Part shown: positions 61,601 to 64,000 of the stretch, piece by piece
Layout of the letters: the number at the start of each line of letters is the position of its first letter
How positions within the stretch are numbered: the stretch's first letter is position 1
Assembly (NCBI GenBank): GCA_030248135.1
Contig: JASANC010000124.1
Coordinates: 124,001-188,000 of the forward strand
DNA from: Theristus sp. LFF4_11
Taxonomy: Eukaryota; Nematoda; Chromadorea; Monhysterida; Xyalidae
Length of the DNA stretch: 64,000 nt
Direction: 5' to 3'
Translations under genes and position numbers: made by a program
The notes under the pieces: model-generated
What the model was told of the DNA's origin: nothing
Database searches by the model: none
Seen by the model: only the letters and a program-made list of their open reading frames with translations

Positions 61601-61841
61601 CACAGACAGATAAGACTCAAGAAAGCACAGCACAGCACAACACAACACACAATTTTCGTTGTCACTTGCCAGCAGTTGCGGAAACGGGGGATTGCTGTTC
61701 TTGTTGTTTCTGCTGTACATCGGCGGAAACTCGTCTCGAGTCAACACCCGAACCAGAACTGAGACTTGAATTGTCGTTTATCATGGACGGCGGCTCAATG
61801 TCAAACAAATTCTCAACCGACTCGCTTTGAGCGCTGCCCAT
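46695..61841 (-). CDS. MTUS: MTUS/ATIP-like microtubule-associated coiled-coil protein, over 1,200 aa, at least 20 exons
   Basis: Minus-strand exons from 5' to 3': 61670-61841 (tentative), 58687-58962, 58411-58588, 58257-58333, 57905-58152, 56912-57116, 56708-56847, 56320-56536, 52271-52426, 50905-51312, 49897-50121, 49602-49811, 49410-49514, 48544-48599, 48329-48458, 48113-48231, 47925-48023, 47614-47810, 47435-47544, 46986-47352, 46695-46824. Phase closes through the last 20 exons (3,653 nt). The N-terminal half is disordered (Ser/Ala/Pro/Lys-rich, like basic microtubule-binding regions). From exon 49602-49811 onward it is a long coiled coil with the MTUS-type order: RLSAAEESTRRLERQL, then KEVYSLEATLELRQDDL, KLKHKLEDLRQQLEHK, and LLEKEQLEYKLQMRNE before a Ser-rich tail. 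The 5' end is unresolved: exon 61670-61841 (starting MGSAQSESVENLFDIE, a possible N-myristoylation signal) joins in phase only if a GC donor is used, and a 60-nt exon at 60864-60923 is possible. Family assignment rests on the coiled-coil pattern. Confidence 0.7.
58990..59146. mobile_element. Palindromic MITE, CAGTCGAAC family, copy 2
   Basis: CAGTCGAACTGTCAATAGG ... CCTATAAATTTAAGTTTGACTG, preceded by TA at 58988-58989. Same inverted subterminal GATTGGTTG blocks as copy 1. Lies just upstream of the exon at 58687-58962. Confidence 0.75.
59263..59699. mobile_element. Family C copy, right end lost
   Basis: Starts CATAGTTGTTCCAGAGC and follows the family C sequence in inverse order to the G/C-rich end, where a family B element is inserted. 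No matching right terminus after the insertion. Confidence 0.75.
59708..60742 (+). mobile_element. Family B element, intact 1,035-bp copy
   Basis: TAGGGTTAGGGG ... CCCTATCCCTA with perfect GGCCAGCC duplications at 59700-59707 and 60743-60750. Nearly identical to B1 and B2. Confidence 0.92.
61085..61539. mobile_element. Family C element, 455 bp
   Basis: CATAGTTGTTC ... GAACAACTGTG with perfect GCGGTGCC duplications at 61077-61084 and 61540-61547. Inside the 5' intron of the MTUS-like gene. Confidence 0.92.
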
Positions 61842-62339
61842 TTTTGTTGATGGAGTTCTCTGAAAAGTGAAACTGGAAACATAAAATTGCACTGTTGAAA
61901 AAACTCTGGTGCTTAGGGACATTTTCTAAGCATTTTTAAGCAGTATTTAGCATATAAATGGTGTTTCAGAAGTAGTGGGAAGGTGTTTGACGCGTTATTG
62001 CTCGAGTTGTATTGATATTGATTTATTGAACCATTTCTAAAATTTTGGACAGCTGTTTAGGAAGACTTTTATTTTATATTTATTCATTTATTTAACTTAG
62101 ATTTGTGCAAAATTTCAGACCAATTCATTCACATGCACACGAATGACAGAACAAAACACAAAGTTTCAAAAATGGACCAGAAAATACCAGATCACACGAC
62201 ACGACCACCAGGGTTCAAAATATTTTTGAACTTTAAAATTTCCAAAAAATCGGGATTTAAAAAAAATTAATTATGGATCCACATGCTGCTAAGGTTGGCA
62301 CGTTTTATGATATTACGCTCCAGTTAACTCACGCTCCAA

Positions 62340-62570
62340 CATTGGATGTTCTCGGACATTGCTAAAACGGACCTAAACCTAAAAGCCAAACCGAAGCCTA
62401 AGCTTAAACAAAACCTGTTCCTAACCTAATCCTAACCTAAGCCAAGCCTTTTTAAGAAGCAAGAATAAAAATAACTGCGTTTTGAACGAGTTTTTGTTGA
62501 GGGCGGAGCGTGTGCACGCGCGCCAGTGGATCATGAGCAATGAGCAATGCGGATGCGGGGCAGGTGCATA
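62340..62570 (-). mobile_element. Partial family E copy
   Basis: GGACATTGCTAAAACGGACC, a CCTAA-rich array and GCGGAGCGTGTGCACGCGCG match family E in inverse. A further family E piece with a CCGCTACTG end is at about 63395-63518. Confidence 0.6.
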
Positions 62571-62845
62571 TCATAATGAAGCGTTGCGTGCTGCTAAAGG
62601 TGTCCAAATTGACGTCGGAAACTAATTTTCATGAAAGTTTTTGTCAACTTTTAATGGGCAAAACAGTCTTATTTGGTTCTGAAAGTGCAATATTCGAACT
62701 CAGCGCGTCAGCGCGGTTCGAATGCACTTATTTTTGTCGCCCATCCGATTTTCCTCCGACATTTACCTTTTTACGATTTTTACCTTTTTTTCGAACCCTA
62801 CACCGGACAACAAAAAGGACAACACTCGGCGCTAACCCATTTTAG

Positions 62846-63318
62846 CATAGTTGTTCTAGGGGGGGGGGGCCTGGGGGGGCCGCCCCCCCCCAAAAAAAAT
62901 TTTCGAATCTATCTCTATCAAACAGGTTTTTTCGGCTCAGCTATTATCTATCTAAAAAATTTTCTCAGCCAGCTATCTATCTGAAAATTTTTGTCTTCGA
63001 AGACATAAAATGAGTCAATTTTTGACCAAAATAGACCATTTTTGCTCGTAATTCTTGAAAATTTCGCTAATTTTAGGTAAAATACGCGTTTATACTTGAT
63101 TTTTAGTGTATTTTTAGCATTATTTTGCTGTTTTTATAGCTTTTTAGCGTTTTAGCTATCTATCTATCAAATTTCAAAACTTTGACCGCCCCCCCCCCCA
63201 AAGTCACATGCCCCCCCCCGCGCCCCCCCACCCATTTTCCAGCTATCTATCTATCTGGAAAAATTGCTCCAGCTATCTATATCGGCCCCCCCAACCCCTC
63301 GGCTCTGGAACAACTATG
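62846..63318. mobile_element. Family C element, 473 bp
   Basis: CATAGTTGTTC ... GAACAACTATG with perfect CATTTTAG duplications at 62838-62845 and 63319-63326. Confidence 0.92.
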
Positions 63319-63518
63319 CATTTTAGGATTTGTATACATACTTAAAAGTGATTTTTTTGATTTCTGATAAATGGTTGCTTGCAATGAGTCGTTGTAGGTT
63401 CCTAATCCTAAACCTAATCCTAATCCTAAGCCAAGCCTTTTTCATGAGGTGAAAATGATCAATTTAGTTTTTGCATTTTTTTCTTTCCTGTGTTAAAGGG
63501 CAGGGGCCACCGCTACTG

Positions 63519-64000
63519 CACATGCACCTGTTTTAATAATGATGCATTACGGCATTTTAGTGCATGTTTGAAAAAAATAATATAGCAAAAAAATATTTTA
63601 GTGCAGCAAAAATATTGGCGCTTTCCTATTTTAGCGCTACTTTCCACAAATAAAGTAACTTTCCACAAATAAAGCAACTTTCATATTAAGTTTATAAAAA
63701 AGATAATATTAACGACGTGAGTGGGCTCACATGAGGTGACACAGGACTAACTAACGAATTAACCAATCAACAACTAGAAGGCAGAAACACAAACCAACCA
63801 TACGCGGCCACTACTACCAATCAGAAGCGAGTAGCTTACGTCTGCACGCACGCATGAAGACTGCAGTCTCGAGGCCCAAGCACGAGGCGTAAGAATGGCA
63901 TCACACGTTATAACAATAAAATGCACCTCAAAAACTGAGAAATGCTACTGCAACGTATTCGAGCGCACCAACATGCGGTGCGGAGCTGTGGATTCAAGAT
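63519..64000. other. Unassigned right edge
   Basis: A short duplicated CTTTCCACAAATAAAG (about 63650-63680) is seen; nothing coding is supported. Confidence 0.4.

Overview
This is a eukaryotic, almost certainly invertebrate metazoan, nuclear window. Six multi-exon protein genes can be assembled by hand. Nearly every junction is canonical (GT donor, TTGCAG or TTTCAG acceptor) and reading phase closes across all of them. The set (UBE2K, centrin, a mitochondrial-uptake MICU2/3 protein, ALG1, an MTUS-type coiled-coil protein) is conserved in animals. Introns are T-rich on the sense strand. I cannot name the phylum; the short TTTCAG acceptors and worm-like gene density are only suggestive.

Layout. 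1-9,160: transposon graveyard, including a nested hAT complex. 9,835-19,000 (+): an unrecognised low-complexity protein of about 1,199 aa in 13 exons. 19,001-23,460: T-rich intergenic DNA with a deleted mariner copy. 23,461-25,147 (+): UBE2K. 25,219-26,130: eroded hAT copy. 27,694-28,731 (-): centrin. 28,865-32,160: a SINE pierced by several hAT elements. 32,364-38,225 (+): MICU2/3; its last intron carries a second SINE, itself split by a hAT element. 39,283-40,990: foldback element and minisatellite. 42,495-45,488 (+): ALG1. 46,695-about 61,841 (-): MTUS-like gene whose 5' introns hold more hAT elements. 61,900-64,000: more hAT copies and unassigned DNA.

The genes are unrelated housekeeping functions (ubiquitin conjugation, centriole, mitochondrial calcium uptake, N-glycan assembly, microtubule binding) and show no operon logic. 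The remarkable content is the mobile DNA: at least seven families of short non-autonomous elements with hAT hallmarks (TAG/CA-type inverted termini and perfect 8-bp target duplications), nested up to three insertions deep inside one another and inside tRNA-derived SINEs. Paralogous empty sites elsewhere in the window confirm several insertions to the base. No hAT transposase gene is visible, so the mobilising enzyme must lie elsewhere.
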